From: Actinacidiphila guanduensis
GTDB lineage: Bacteria; Actinomycetota; Actinomycetes; Streptomycetales; Streptomycetaceae
DNA length: 64,000 nucleotides
Assembly: GCF_900103985.1 (NCBI RefSeq)
Contig: NZ_FNIE01000004.1
Location: forward strand, 248,001-312,000
Direction: 5' to 3'
The translations under genes and the position numbers were made by a program. This document shows positions 40,280-49,304 of this stretch, in pieces (the first letter of the stretch is position 1; each line of letters begins with the position of its first letter). The notes below the pieces were generated by a model that did no database searches, had not been told where the DNA came from, and worked only from the letters and a program-made list of their open reading frames with translations.

Positions 40280-41275
40280 TCAGTTCCTCACCGTGGTCAG
40301 CGCGGACAGGGGCGTGTGCGGCTCGACGAGGGCGTCGGGACCGTAGGTACCGGCCACCCAGTCGTCGTCGTAGATGGTGCGCACGTAGCGCTCGCCGAAG
40401 TCGGGCGAGATGGCCACCACCCGGGAGCCGGGCGGCAGTTGAGGGGCGCGGCGGAGCACGGCGTGCACCACGGAGCCGGTGGAGCCGCCGGCGAACAGGC
40501 CGTAGCGGCGGGCCAGCCAGCGGCAGGTGCGCACGGTGTCGGCCTCCTCGACCAGCTCGACGTCGTCCACCAGGTCGCGACGCAGGATCTCCGGGCGGCG
40601 GCTGGTGCCGATGCCGGGGATGTAGCGGGGTGCGGCGCGGGCGTCGAAGGTGACCGAGCCGACGGCGTCCACGGCGATGATGCGGGTGTGCGGCGCGTGC
40701 CGGCGGAAGTGGTGGACGCAGCCCATCAGGGTGCCGGTGGTGCCGGTGCCGACGAAGAGGTAGTCGGTGTCGGGCAGGGCGGCGGTGATGGCGGCGGCGG
40801 TACGGCGGGCGTGCACCTCCCAGTTCGCCGGGTTGGCGTACTGGTTGAGCCAGACCAGCTCCGGGTCGGCGGCCAGCCGCTCGTGGATGTAGGCGATGCG
40901 GCTGCCGAGGTAGCCGCCGTTGGCGTCGGGGCCGCCCACCTCCACCACGTCCGCGCCCAGCGCGCGCATGGCGGCCGCGCTCAGCGCCGAGGTGTTGGGG
41001 TCGGTGACGCACAGGAAGCGGTAGCCCTTGGCGGCGGAGATCACCGCCAGGGCGATGCCGAGGCTGCCGGAGGAGGACTCGACCAGGCGGCAGCCCGGCC
41101 GCAGCACACCGCGCCGCTCCGCGTCCTCGACCATGCCCAGCGCTGTCTTCAGCTTGATCGACCCGGCGGGGTTGAGACCCTCCATCTTCAGATGGAGGTC
41201 GATATTCCGTGCCGCGCCGTCGAGATGCAGGAATACGTCGTCCTGGATCATCTCGTACACGTTTTCATATATCAA
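40280..41275 (-). CDS. sbnA: N-(2-amino-2-carboxyethyl)-L-glutamate synthase (2,3-diaminopropionate synthesis)
   Basis: A 331-residue cysteine-synthase-fold PLP enzyme. Lys41 in NPAGSIKLK binds PLP; SSSGSLG (67-73) holds the substrate carboxylate; GTGTTGTLMG binds the PLP phosphate. SbnA condenses O-phospho-L-serine with L-glutamate. It is the first gene of the twelve-gene minus-strand operon. The start is a TTG at 41275 followed by an ATA codon, unusual in such GC-rich DNA, but the N-terminus MIYENVYEMI matches family starts; the next in-frame candidates (GTG 41260, ATG 41251) would remove it. Confidence 0.9.
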   Translation of the reverse strand: MIYENVYEMIQDDVFLHLDGAARNIDLHLKMEGLNPAGSIKLKTALGMVEDAERRGVLRPGCRLVESSSGSLGIALAVISAAKGYRFLCVTDPNTSALSAAAMRALGADVVEVGGPDANGGYLGSRIAYIHERLAADPELVWLNQYANPANWEVHARRTAAAITAALPDTDYLFVGTGTTGTLMGCVHHFRRHAPHTRIIAVDAVGSVTFDARAAPRYIPGIGTSRRPEILRRDLVDDVELVEEADTVRTCRWLARRYGLFAGGSTGSVVHAVLRRAPQLPPGSRVVAISPDFGERYVRTIYDDDWVAGTYGPDALVEPHTPLSALTTVRN

Positions 41276-41357
41276 TGCTCGTCAACCCCGCAGAGGAGAA
41301 TTCAAGGCGGCCGGTCGTCACGGGCCCAGCGTAGAAGTGGAATCGGCGCGCACGACA

Positions 41358-41386
41358 GGCAACTGCCCGGCACTTTCCGGCAGGCA
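41358..41386. promoter_or_regulatory. Candidate pathway operator in the sbnA / C-domain divergent promoter
   Basis: GGCAACTGCCC (41358-41368) is followed eight bases later by CCGGCAGGCA (41377-41386). The same pair recurs (GGCAATTGCCC, with the second element inverted) in the other divergent promoter of the cluster at 50792-50823. It lies 77-87 bp upstream of the C-domain start. Confidence 0.5.
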
Positions 41387-41444
41387 GGAAAGTTGCCGAC
41401 GCGATTCCTTGCCGCGGTGCCGACGTATCTGCCGTACTGGGCAC

Positions 41445-42806
41445 ATGACGCGGCGGAATTCCACTCCCGCGGCCGGGGGCACGCTGACACCCGGCCAGGA
41501 GGCGCTCTGGCTGGTGCAGCACCTGGACCCGCAGGGCGCCGCCTACAACGTGACGGCCGCCCTGGACCTGCTCTTCACGGTGGACGCCACCGTGCTGGAG
41601 CAGGCGGCCGGCGCCGCGGTGACCGGGCACGCCCTGCTCGGTTCGCTGTTCGCGCAAGGCGACGACGGGCGGATCCGCCGCACGCCCGCGCCCACCCCCT
41701 TCGCCCTGGAGCGCTACGAACCGGGCCTGGCGGGCGAGGAGTTGCGGGCGTTCGCGCTGCGCCTCTCCCGCCGGCCCTTCCGGCCCGCGCACGAGCGCCC
41801 GGTGCGGATCGCCCTGATCCGCCCGCGCACCGGCCCGGATGTGCTGCTGGCCACCGCCCACCACATCGCCGCCGACAACATCTCCCAGCTGCTGCTGTGC
41901 CGGGAGATCCTGTCGCGGTACGCGGCGCTGCGCGCGGGCCGCCCGTACACGGCGCGGGACACCGGGGCGGCCTTCGAGGACTTCGCGCAGGTCCAGCGCG
42001 CGTACCTGGCCTCGTCGCGGGCCGAGCGGGCGCGCGCCTACTGGGCGCGCGAACTCGGCGGCGTCACCGCGCACTTGCAGCTGCCCACCGACCTGCCGCG
42101 CCCCGCGCTGTGGCGGCAGGCGGGCGCCGAGGTCCGCGTCGACCTGCCCGCCGGCCTGGTGGCGGACCTCGACGCGGCGGCCGCCGAGCGCAACGTGACG
42201 GCCTTCGCCCTCCTGCTGTCGGTCTTCGCGGTGCTGCTGCACCGGGCGAGCGGGCAGCGGGAGTTCCTGGTCGGCTACCCCGTCTCGCAGCGGCAGGGCG
42301 CCCGTTGGCGCGACGCGATGGGCTACTTCGTCAACACCCTGCCGCTGCGGGCCCGGGTGGACCCCGGCGACTCCTTCGAGGCGGTGCTGCGCCGCACCTC
42401 GCTGCGCCTGTGGCAGGGCCTGCTGCACCGCGACTACCCGTTCGCGCTGCTGGCCGGGCTCACCGGCCTGCCGCGCGACCCGTCGCGGCCGGGGCCGGTG
42501 CAGGTCCTCTTCGTGCTCAACGAGCCCGGCGGCGCCGACCCGATCGCCGGGGCCCTGACCCCCGGCGCGGTGGTGGAGCACGCCGGGCTGCGCGTCGCGG
42601 AGTTCGCCCTGCCGCAGCAGCACGGGCAGTTCGAGCTGACACTGCAGCTGACCCGGCACGCCGCCGGTTTCCAGGCGGTGCTGAAGTACCACACGTCCCT
42701 GTTCACCGCGGGCGCGGCGGGTGCGCTCGCCGAGGAGTACGTGCGCCTGCTGCGGGCGGCGGTGGCCGGCACCCTCGTGCCCGCTGCCTCCCCCGCGCCC
42801 GCCTGA
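41445..42806 (+). CDS. Stand-alone NRPS condensation domain
   Basis: A 453-residue free condensation domain. The catalytic motif HHIAADN is at 139-145, and YFVNTLPLR is the conserved latch region. It forms the peptide bond between two carrier-bound residues. It is the first of three plus-strand genes with a free carrier protein and an aaRS-like ligase, so it probably condenses the residue loaded by that ligase with one from another line. The ATG at 41445 is the best start, although the ribosome site is poor; upstream in-frame sequence is not domain-like. Confidence 0.87.
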   Translation: MTRRNSTPAAGGTLTPGQEALWLVQHLDPQGAAYNVTAALDLLFTVDATVLEQAAGAAVTGHALLGSLFAQGDDGRIRRTPAPTPFALERYEPGLAGEELRAFALRLSRRPFRPAHERPVRIALIRPRTGPDVLLATAHHIAADNISQLLLCREILSRYAALRAGRPYTARDTGAAFEDFAQVQRAYLASSRAERARAYWARELGGVTAHLQLPTDLPRPALWRQAGAEVRVDLPAGLVADLDAAAAERNVTAFALLLSVFAVLLHRASGQREFLVGYPVSQRQGARWRDAMGYFVNTLPLRARVDPGDSFEAVLRRTSLRLWQGLLHRDYPFALLAGLTGLPRDPSRPGPVQVLFVLNEPGGADPIAGALTPGAVVEHAGLRVAEFALPQQHGQFELTLQLTRHAAGFQAVLKYHTSLFTAGAAGALAEEYVRLLRAAVAGTLVPAASPAPA

Positions 42807-42879
42807 CCGCAGGCAGGTCCCGCACGGGCCGCGCCGGTCGGGAACCGCGCGGCCCGGACCCGTAGAAAGCGAGAGCAGC

Positions 42880-43227
42880 ATGGACACCGGCACGCACGCA
42901 AGCACGGGCACCGACACCGGCACCCGCTCCGCCCCCCGTACGAGCGCCGACCCGCAGTCCGGCACCGGCCCCGGCGAAGCCGGCCGCGCCGAGCGGCGCA
43001 CCCGCATCCGGGACGTCGCCGCCGCGGTCTTCTCCGCGGACCCGGCCGCGGTGGAGGCGGCCACCGACTTCGAGCACGACCTGGACGCCGACTCGCTGCT
43101 CGCCGTGGAGTTCGTGGTGGAGCTGGAGAAGGCGCTCGGCGTGCCGCTGGAGGTCGAGCAGATCCCCCGCCTGATGTCGGGCCTGGACCGCGCCTACGAC
43201 GAGATCGCCAGGACCGCCGGCTGGTAG
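42880..43227 (+). CDS. Free carrier protein (partner of amino acid:carrier ligase)
   Basis: A 115-residue protein with a Thr/Gly/Ser-rich N-terminal 40 residues and a carrier domain. The phosphopantetheine Ser is Ser72 in DFEHDLDADSLLAVEFVVELEKALG; the acidic helix II resembles ACPs used by class II aaRS-like ligases. It lies between the free C domain and the ligase. The start is an ATG at 42880 with a GA-rich ribosome site. Confidence 0.85.
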   Translation: MDTGTHASTGTDTGTRSAPRTSADPQSGTGPGEAGRAERRTRIRDVAAAVFSADPAAVEAATDFEHDLDADSLLAVEFVVELEKALGVPLEVEQIPRLMSGLDRAYDEIARTAGW

Positions 43228-43379
43228 CGCGGCAGAACCGGCCAGGCGGACCCGCCGGGCCCGCTGCAGACCCGCCCCAGGCTCACGGCGGACCCGCCGG
43301 GCCCGCACGGGCGGACGCCGCCCGGCCCCCGGACCGGCCCCAGAACCCCCCGCCTTCCCCCAAGGAGCGTGCAAGGAGC

Positions 43380-44222
43380 GTGACTTCCGCTATGACCGCG
43401 ACGACGACCGAGTCCGGCTGGCTGCTGCCCACCGGCGTGCCCGGGCTGCTGGGCTTCACCGGCGCCCACGAGGCGGTACTGGCGCGCCTGCAGGCCGCCC
43501 TGACCGCTGCCGACCCCTCGCCCTCGACCGGGCCCGACTGGTATCCGCCGGTGGTGCCGCGCGCCCACATCGACCGCGCGCAGTACGCCGAGTCCTTCCC
43601 CCAGCTGCTGGGCACCGTGCACGCGCTGCGCACCGGCACCGACCCCGCCGACACCTCGGCCGTGCCCGAGGAGGCGGACGTGGTGCTCGCCCCCGCGGTC
43701 TGCTACGGCGTCTACCCGCGGATCGCCGACACCGTGCTGACCGCGGCCCGCCACTTCGACGCGGCCGGCCACTGCTACCGGCACGAGGCGACCAGCGAGT
43801 ACGGGCGGTTCCGGTCCTTCCGGATGCGCGAGTTCGTGGTGGTGGCCGGCGCGGACGAGGCGTGGCAGTGGCGGGAGGACTGGATCGCCCGCACCGAGGC
43901 GCTGTTCGGCCGGCTCGGCGTGAAGGTCACGGTGCAGCCGGCCTCCGACCCGTTCTTCGGCCCTGGCGACCGCTTCATGCGCAGCAGCCAGCTCCAGCAG
44001 TCGCTGAAGTACGAGTTCCACGCCGAGCTGTACGACGGCGACCCCGGCACCGCCATCGCCTCGGCGAACTGCCACAAGGACCACCTGGGCGAACGGTTCG
44101 GCATCGGCTTCGCCGACCAGGGCCCCGCGCACAGCTCGTGCATGGCCTTCGGCCTGGAGCGCACGGTGGGCGCGCTGATCCACGCGCACGGGGACGACCC
44201 GGCCAACTGGCCGGAGTTCTGA
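43380..44222 (+). CDS. Amino acid:[carrier protein] ligase (class II aaRS-like)
   Basis: A 280-residue homologue of the seryl-tRNA-synthetase catalytic core. Motif 2 is YRHEATSEYGRFRSFRMREF (133-152), motif 3 GLER (258-261), and Cys132 plus Cys231/Cys254 can provide the Zn site of this family. It has no tRNA-binding arm. Characterised relatives activate glycine or alanine and load a dedicated carrier protein; the preceding gene is that carrier. Substrate prediction: Gly or Ala. Two starts are possible: GTG at 43380, right against AAGGAG, or ATG at 43392. The leader has a duplicated GTGCAAGGAGC. Confidence 0.83.
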   Translation: MTSAMTATTTESGWLLPTGVPGLLGFTGAHEAVLARLQAALTAADPSPSTGPDWYPPVVPRAHIDRAQYAESFPQLLGTVHALRTGTDPADTSAVPEEADVVLAPAVCYGVYPRIADTVLTAARHFDAAGHCYRHEATSEYGRFRSFRMREFVVVAGADEAWQWREDWIARTEALFGRLGVKVTVQPASDPFFGPGDRFMRSSQLQQSLKYEFHAELYDGDPGTAIASANCHKDHLGERFGIGFADQGPAHSSCMAFGLERTVGALIHAHGDDPANWPEF

Positions 44223-44228
44223 GGGGAC

Positions 44229-44276
44229 TTCCGGCTGGAGTTCCGGTCGGAGTTCTGGCCGGAATTCCGGTGGGAA
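44229..44276. repeat. Imperfect 12-bp tandem repeat, four copies
   Basis: Four 12-bp units of the form TTCCGGnnGGAG/A follow each other without gaps (44229, 44241, 44253, 44265) in the 84-bp space between the convergent ligase and regulator genes. The units are partly self-complementary and could fold into hairpins that end transcription from both sides. Confidence 0.85.
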
Positions 44277-44306
44277 GGGCTCGAAACAGAGTTGGCGCCC
44301 GGTGGT

Positions 44307-45620
44307 TCAGTCGCAGGCTGGGCCGCCGGGCTCCGGCGTCGTACGGCCCGAGCGGCGTACCACCTCGGCCACGAAGGGCGCGGCCCGGTAGTGGTAGGGG
44401 TGCGCCTCGTCGGGCAGCAGCAGCGAGGTGTCCAGCAGGTCGGAGACCAGGGTGAGCGGGTTGGGGCCGCGTCTGCCGTAGCCGGCGGTGGCCTCCTCCA
44501 GCACGAAGCTGCGCGCGGGCAGTTCGGCGACCGCCTCCAGCAGCAGCCGGTGGTCGGCGCCGAGCAGATCGATGCTCCACAGGATGCTGTCGGTGACCGA
44601 GCGCTGGTGGCGCAGGAGCGCGTGGTCGTTGGACCACAGCATCTCCGGGGTGGGCCCGTAGGAGAGCATCAGGCGGATGGGGATGGCGCGCAGGCACTCG
44701 GCGGCGAACTCGATGTAGCGGGGCAGGCCGCCGAGCCTGCGGCACAGTTCGGCGACGAGCGGCAGGTCCTTGTCCAGCTCGGCGGCGGCCGGCGAGCCGG
44801 CGCCCAGGTGGCGCAGGAAGAGGGCGACGGCGGGCGCGGCCGACAGCGGTTCGCCGGGCGCCTGCTCCAGCGGCAGCGGGCGGATCTCCCGGTTGGCGCC
44901 CAGGCGTTCGGTGAGCCGGCGGCGGGCGGTGACCAGGATGTGCACGCCGGGCAGGGCGGCCTGCAGCTCGCGGGTGGCGCCCATGACGCCGTCGGGGACG
45001 TGCTCGGCGTTGTCCAGCACGAGCAGCGCCTGGGTGCCGGTGTCGATCTCGGCGCCGGCGCCCTGCGCGGCGCTCCTGCCGCGGGTCAGGCGGCGGCGCA
45101 CCCGGTCCAGGACGGCCGCGGTCTGCTGCTCGGGCCCGCCGCCGGGCGGCAGGTCGCCGAGTTCGACGGCGTGCACCCCGTCGCGGAAGCCGGGCCCGAG
45201 GTGCGCGGCCACGTCCAGCGCCATGCGGGTCTTGCCCACGCCGCCGGGGCCGAGGAAGGTCGTCAGCCGGTTCGCCCGCACGGTGTGGGCGAGGTGTTCG
45301 ACCACCGAGGGGCTGCCTACGGGCGCGGTGTGCGGCTCCCGGAGGTCGGGCAGGTGGCCCAGGGCCGCGCGTTCGGCGTCCGGCGGCCGCCCGCCGGCGC
45401 CGCCCAGCGCGCTGACCAGCAGGTCCAGCGAGGAGCGGCGGGGGTTCTGCACATGGCCGAGCTCCAGGTTGCGGATGGTGCGCACGCTGAGCCCGGAGTG
45501 CTCGGCCAGCTCCTCCTGGGTCCAGCCGCGCTGGGCGCGCAGGGCGGCGATGCGCCGGGCGCTCCAGGCGGGCACCTGCCCGCCGAGCAGGCCGAGTCCT
45601 TCGGTGTGGTCAAGCGTCAT
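44307..45620 (-). CDS. XRE-type HTH regulator with NB-ARC/STAND ATPase domain
   Basis: A 437-residue regulator. An N-terminal helix-turn-helix of the XRE group (about 20-72, LRAQRGWTQEELAEHSGLSVRTIRNLE) is followed by an NTPase of the NB-ARC type: Walker A FLGPGGVGKT (122-131), Walker B ALLVLDNAEHV, and RRLGGLPRYIEFAAE. It ends after the winged-helix part and has no TPR array, unlike most family members. It is probably the pathway-specific regulator: it lies in the centre of the cluster and its ATG overlaps the upstream ABC gene by 4 bp. Confidence 0.82.
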   Translation of the reverse strand: MTLDHTEGLGLLGGQVPAWSARRIAALRAQRGWTQEELAEHSGLSVRTIRNLELGHVQNPRRSSLDLLVSALGGAGGRPPDAERAALGHLPDLREPHTAPVGSPSVVEHLAHTVRANRLTTFLGPGGVGKTRMALDVAAHLGPGFRDGVHAVELGDLPPGGGPEQQTAAVLDRVRRRLTRGRSAAQGAGAEIDTGTQALLVLDNAEHVPDGVMGATRELQAALPGVHILVTARRRLTERLGANREIRPLPLEQAPGEPLSAAPAVALFLRHLGAGSPAAAELDKDLPLVAELCRRLGGLPRYIEFAAECLRAIPIRLMLSYGPTPEMLWSNDHALLRHQRSVTDSILWSIDLLGADHRLLLEAVAELPARSFVLEEATAGYGRRGPNPLTLVSDLLDTSLLLPDEAHPYHYRAAPFVAEVVRRSGRTTPEPGGPACD

Positions 45621-47398
45621 CGGTACCCCCTGGATTGGAGTTCGAACAGCTCGGCGTACAGGCCGCCCCGGGCCATCAGCTCCCGGTGGCTGCCCTGCTC
45701 CCTGATCCGGCCGCCGTCCAGGACGACGATCAGGTCGGCCGTCGCCACCGTGGAGAAGCGGTGGGAGACCAGGAGGGTGACGGTGCCGCGCTCGCGCCCG
45801 TCGCGGGCCGCGGCGGCGAAGCGTTCGAAGAGCGCGTGCTCGGTGTGGGCGTCGAGCGCCGCGGTGGGCTCGTCGAAGACGGCGAGCAGCGGGGCCTGCC
45901 GCATCAGGCCGCGGCCCAGGGCGAGGCGCTGCCACTGGCCGCCGGACAGCTCCACGCCGCCGTCCCAGCGGCCGCCGAGGGCGGTGTCCAGGCCGTCCGG
46001 CAGCCCGGCGACAACGCCTGCCGCGTCGGCCCGCTCCAGCGCCTCGGTCACGGCCGCGCGGTCGCCGGCCCGCGGCAGGTCGCCGACGCCCACGGATTCC
46101 AGCACGGGGAATTCGAGGCGGGCGTGGTCCTGGAAGGTGGCCGCGGTGCGCGAGCGCCAGTCGGCGGTGTCGCAGCCGGCGAGGTCGGCGCCGTCCACGA
46201 GGATGCGGCCGGCGTCGGGCCGGTGGAAGCCGGCCAGCAGCTTGATCAGGGTGGTCTTGCCCGCGCCGTTCTCGCCGACGAGGGCGACGACGGCACCGGG
46301 CGGCAGGTGCAGGCTCACCCCGTCGAGCACGCCGCCCCCGCCGGGGTAGCCGAAGCGGACGTCCTCCAGGTCGATGCCGGTGCGCAGGGTGTCGGGCAGG
46401 GCGGCGGGCTCGGCCGGGGTGCGGCGCTCGGCGGCGACGTAGTCCCGCAGCCACACGAAGCGGCGGCCGACCCGCAGCACCAGCAGGAAGTAGGTGCCGT
46501 AGCGCACGGCGGTGCCCACGGTGGCGCTGAGCTGGGCGGCCAGGCCGAGGACGAGGACGACGTCGCCGGCGGTGGCGTGGCCGTGGACGGCGAGCCAGAT
46601 GGACAGCACGATGGCGGCCACGTAGCCGAGTGCGGTGACCAGCGCGTCCAGTGCCTGGAGGGCGGCGCCGCGCCAACTGGCCCGGTTGCGTTCGGAGATG
46701 ACGGCGGCCGCGGCCCGGCGGTGCCGCTCGCCGAGCAGGGCGGTGACGCCGAAGACACGCAGTTCGCCGGCGGCCGCGGTGGAGGTGCCGAGTTCGAAGA
46801 GGTGGCGGCGCAGCCGCTCGGGCTCGCTGGTGGCCTCCTGGGCGCGCACGGTCAGGTCGCGGCTGATCTTGCCGAGCCAGAAGGAGACGGCGGCGAGCAC
46901 CGGCAGGCACAGCAGCAGCGGGTCGACGCGGGCGAGCAGCACGGCGCTGACGATCAGGGTGGCGCCCACCCGCAGCACGCCCGCGGTGGCGTTGACCATG
47001 CCGGACAGCTGCGCCTGGTGCTCGCGGACGCGCTGCACCTGGTCGAGGTACTCGGGGTACTCGTGGTGGGCCAGGCCCTCGGCGCCGCCGATCAGGCGCA
47101 TCAGGCGCCGGCCGGCCGCGGCCGTCGCGCGCTCCTGCACGGTGAACAGGCAGTGCACGTAGAAGAAGACGCAGGCCAGCGCGGCCCCGACGGTCAGGGC
47201 GAGCAGGACGGCCGCGGCCATGCCCTGCTCGGTGTCGCCGGAGACGGCGGCGTCCACGATCATCTTGGCGCCCAGCCCGCCCACCGGCACCGACACCTCG
47301 AAGACGATGCCGGTCAGGAACTGCGCGGCCGCGTGCCAGGGGGCGGCGCCGAAGCCGATGCGCATCAGCTCGCGGTAGGCCCGGAGTGTCCTACGCAT
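45617..47398 (-). CDS. ABC exporter half-transporter (TMD-NBD)
   Basis: A 593-residue fused permease-ATPase. Six membrane helices in the first 320 residues (e.g. GMAAAVLLALTVGAALACVFFYVHCLF, GYVAAIVLSIWLAV), then the ATPase with Walker A VGENGAGKTTL, signature ELSGGQWQRLALG, Walker B LAVFDEPTAALD and switch VSHRFS. Exporters of this type often act as heterodimers, and the overlapping upstream gene encodes the probable partner. It likely exports the cluster product or gives self-resistance. Confidence 0.87.
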   Translation of the reverse strand: MRRTLRAYRELMRIGFGAAPWHAAAQFLTGIVFEVSVPVGGLGAKMIVDAAVSGDTEQGMAAAVLLALTVGAALACVFFYVHCLFTVQERATAAAGRRLMRLIGGAEGLAHHEYPEYLDQVQRVREHQAQLSGMVNATAGVLRVGATLIVSAVLLARVDPLLLCLPVLAAVSFWLGKISRDLTVRAQEATSEPERLRRHLFELGTSTAAAGELRVFGVTALLGERHRRAAAAVISERNRASWRGAALQALDALVTALGYVAAIVLSIWLAVHGHATAGDVVLVLGLAAQLSATVGTAVRYGTYFLLVLRVGRRFVWLRDYVAAERRTPAEPAALPDTLRTGIDLEDVRFGYPGGGGVLDGVSLHLPPGAVVALVGENGAGKTTLIKLLAGFHRPDAGRILVDGADLAGCDTADWRSRTAATFQDHARLEFPVLESVGVGDLPRAGDRAAVTEALERADAAGVVAGLPDGLDTALGGRWDGGVELSGGQWQRLALGRGLMRQAPLLAVFDEPTAALDAHTEHALFERFAAAARDGRERGTVTLLVSHRFSTVATADLIVVLDGGRIREQGSHRELMARGGLYAELFELQSRGYR

Positions 47399-49304
47399 GG
47401 CCCGCCTCCGCCGCCGCGCGACCGGCCGCCGGGGTGCCGCCGGTGAAACGGGCGGCCTGCAGGCCGAACATCGCGGCGTAGCGGCCGCCGCGCTCCATCA
47501 GCTCCTCGTGCCGGCCGTCCTCGACCACCGCGCCGCCCTCCAGGACGACGATGCGCTCCGCGCGCCGGACGGTGGAGAAGCGGTGCGAGATGAGGATGGT
47601 GGTCAGCCCCTCGGTCAGTTCCAGGAACCGCTCGTAGATCTCGGCCTCGGCCCGCACGTCGAGTGCGGCGGTCGGCTCGTCGAGGATCAGCACGCGGGCG
47701 CCGGCGTCCACCGCGAACAGCGCGCGGGCCAGGGCGATCCGCTGCCACTGGCCGCCGGACAGGTCGGTGCCGCCGGTGTACTCCGGGGAGAGCACGGTGT
47801 CCCAGCCGTGCGGCAGGCCCTCGATCAGCGGCAGCGCGCCGGCCCTGCGGGCGGCCTCGCGCAGCCGGTCGCGGTCGCCGGCGTGGCGGGGGGCGCCCAT
47901 GGCGATGTTCTCGGCGGCGGTGAGGTGGTAGCGGGCGAAGTCCTGGAAGAGGACGCCGATCCGCTCGCGCCAGGCGGCCGGGTCGATCGCGGTCAGGTCG
48001 TGACCGTCGATCCGCACGGTGCCCGCGGTCGGGGCGTGCAGCCCGCACAGCAGCTTGACCAGCGAGCTCTTGCCCGCGCCGTTGTCGCCGACGACGGCCA
48101 GCGAGCGGCCCGCGGCGATCCGCAGGTCCACCCCGCGCAGCGCCTCGCGCGCGGTGCCGGGGTAGCGGAAGCGCACCCCTTCGAACGCGATGGCGTGGGC
48201 CGGCAGTTCGGGTGGCAGGTGCTCCGTGCGCGGCCCCGGTGGCCGCTCGGCGGCCAGCGTCGCGTCCAGGGACAGGACGCGGGGGACGGAGGCGCCGGCG
48301 AAGGACAGGTAGGCGTTGTTGTCGTCGAAGGCGGTGTAGGTGTTGGCAAGGGCGAGCGCCTGGGTGAAGACGGCGACGGTGCCCAGGCCCACGTCGTGGT
48401 GGACGGCGGCCCAGGCGAGCGTGCCGTAGGAGGCGAGGTTGACCGCGACGACGGCGCCGGTGGAGCCCAGGACGACCCGGGCGCGCGGGCGGCGCTCGCG
48501 CCAGACGGGCTCGGTGGCCTCGCGCCAGGCGGCCGTGAAGCGCTCCAGCAGCCAGTCCAGCAGCCCCCAGATCCGCACCTCCTTGGCGGCGGGCCGCTCC
48601 AGCACGAGGTCGCGCAGGTATTCGGCGCGGCGCAGCGCGCCGCTGCGGGCGCCGCCGGCCTGGCCGACGCGGAAGTACTCGCGCTGCATGAAGTGCACCA
48701 CGACCGGCCAGGTGGCCAGCCACAGCAGGCCGATCCACCAGTGGAAGGCGAGCAGCACCAGGGCCGCGGCGACCGCCCGCAGCCAGGCGGGCAGCACCGT
48801 GGCGAGGGCGGCGACGGCCTGGCTGGGCCGGTCGGTCTCGGTCATGCCGAGGCCGCGCACCACCCGCAGGGCGTCCAGCACCCGCTCGTCGGTGAAGTGG
48901 GCGGTGCCCTCGGGGCGGCCGACGGCGGCCATCACCCGCTGCTGCAGTTCGGCGTCGACCTCGCGGCCCAGCGTCTCGCCGAGGGCGGCCAGCACCGGGG
49001 TGAGGGTCTGCTGGACCAGCACCAGGGCGCCCGCCGCGGCGAGCAGCACCAGGGTGTGCCGGCCCTGCGGGGAGTCCAGGCCCGCCCGCAGCGTCGCCCC
49101 GATCGAGCCGACGAGCAGGCCGGAGACCACCGCCCCGGCCACCGGCAGCACCGCGGCGGCCAGCACCCCGAGCAGCCCGAAGGCGGCCTTCGCGCGGTCG
49201 ACGTGGGGCAGCAGGCGGACCAGGGCGAGGATGCCGTGCAGGGTGGGGGGCAGCTTCGGCCTTCGGCTCGCGGGAGCACGCAGGAGTGGCATGGTCGTGA
49301 GCAC
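47391..49304 (-). CDS. ABC exporter half-transporter (TMD-NBD), partner
   Basis: A 637-residue fused permease-ATPase similar to the downstream gene. The membrane part is in residues 25-340; the ATPase has Walker A VGDNGAGKSSL, signature DLSGGQWQRIALA, Walker B VLILDEPTAALD and switch ISHRFS. Both ATPase sites look intact. It overlaps the next gene by 8 bp, so co-translation of a heterodimer is likely. The ATG at 49304 is used; a second ATG four codons later is possible. The phased GGTATGGC repeats lie about 250 bp upstream. Confidence 0.87.
   Translation of the reverse strand: MLTTMPLLRAPASRRPKLPPTLHGILALVRLLPHVDRAKAAFGLLGVLAAAVLPVAGAVVSGLLVGSIGATLRAGLDSPQGRHTLVLLAAAGALVLVQQTLTPVLAALGETLGREVDAELQQRVMAAVGRPEGTAHFTDERVLDALRVVRGLGMTETDRPSQAVAALATVLPAWLRAVAAALVLLAFHWWIGLLWLATWPVVVHFMQREYFRVGQAGGARSGALRRAEYLRDLVLERPAAKEVRIWGLLDWLLERFTAAWREATEPVWRERRPRARVVLGSTGAVVAVNLASYGTLAWAAVHHDVGLGTVAVFTQALALANTYTAFDDNNAYLSFAGASVPRVLSLDATLAAERPPGPRTEHLPPELPAHAIAFEGVRFRYPGTAREALRGVDLRIAAGRSLAVVGDNGAGKSSLVKLLCGLHAPTAGTVRIDGHDLTAIDPAAWRERIGVLFQDFARYHLTAAENIAMGAPRHAGDRDRLREAARRAGALPLIEGLPHGWDTVLSPEYTGGTDLSGGQWQRIALARALFAVDAGARVLILDEPTAALDVRAEAEIYERFLELTEGLTTILISHRFSTVRRAERIVVLEGGAVVEDGRHEELMERGGRYAAMFGLQAARFTGGTPAAGRAAAEAGHA

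Noticed and set aside
44307..46910. An 867-codon minus-strand frame as one large regulator
   Set aside because: The part beyond 45620 lies over the ATPase domain of the ABC gene in another frame and is Arg/Pro-rich noise; the real start is the ATG at 45620 with a 4-bp overlap.
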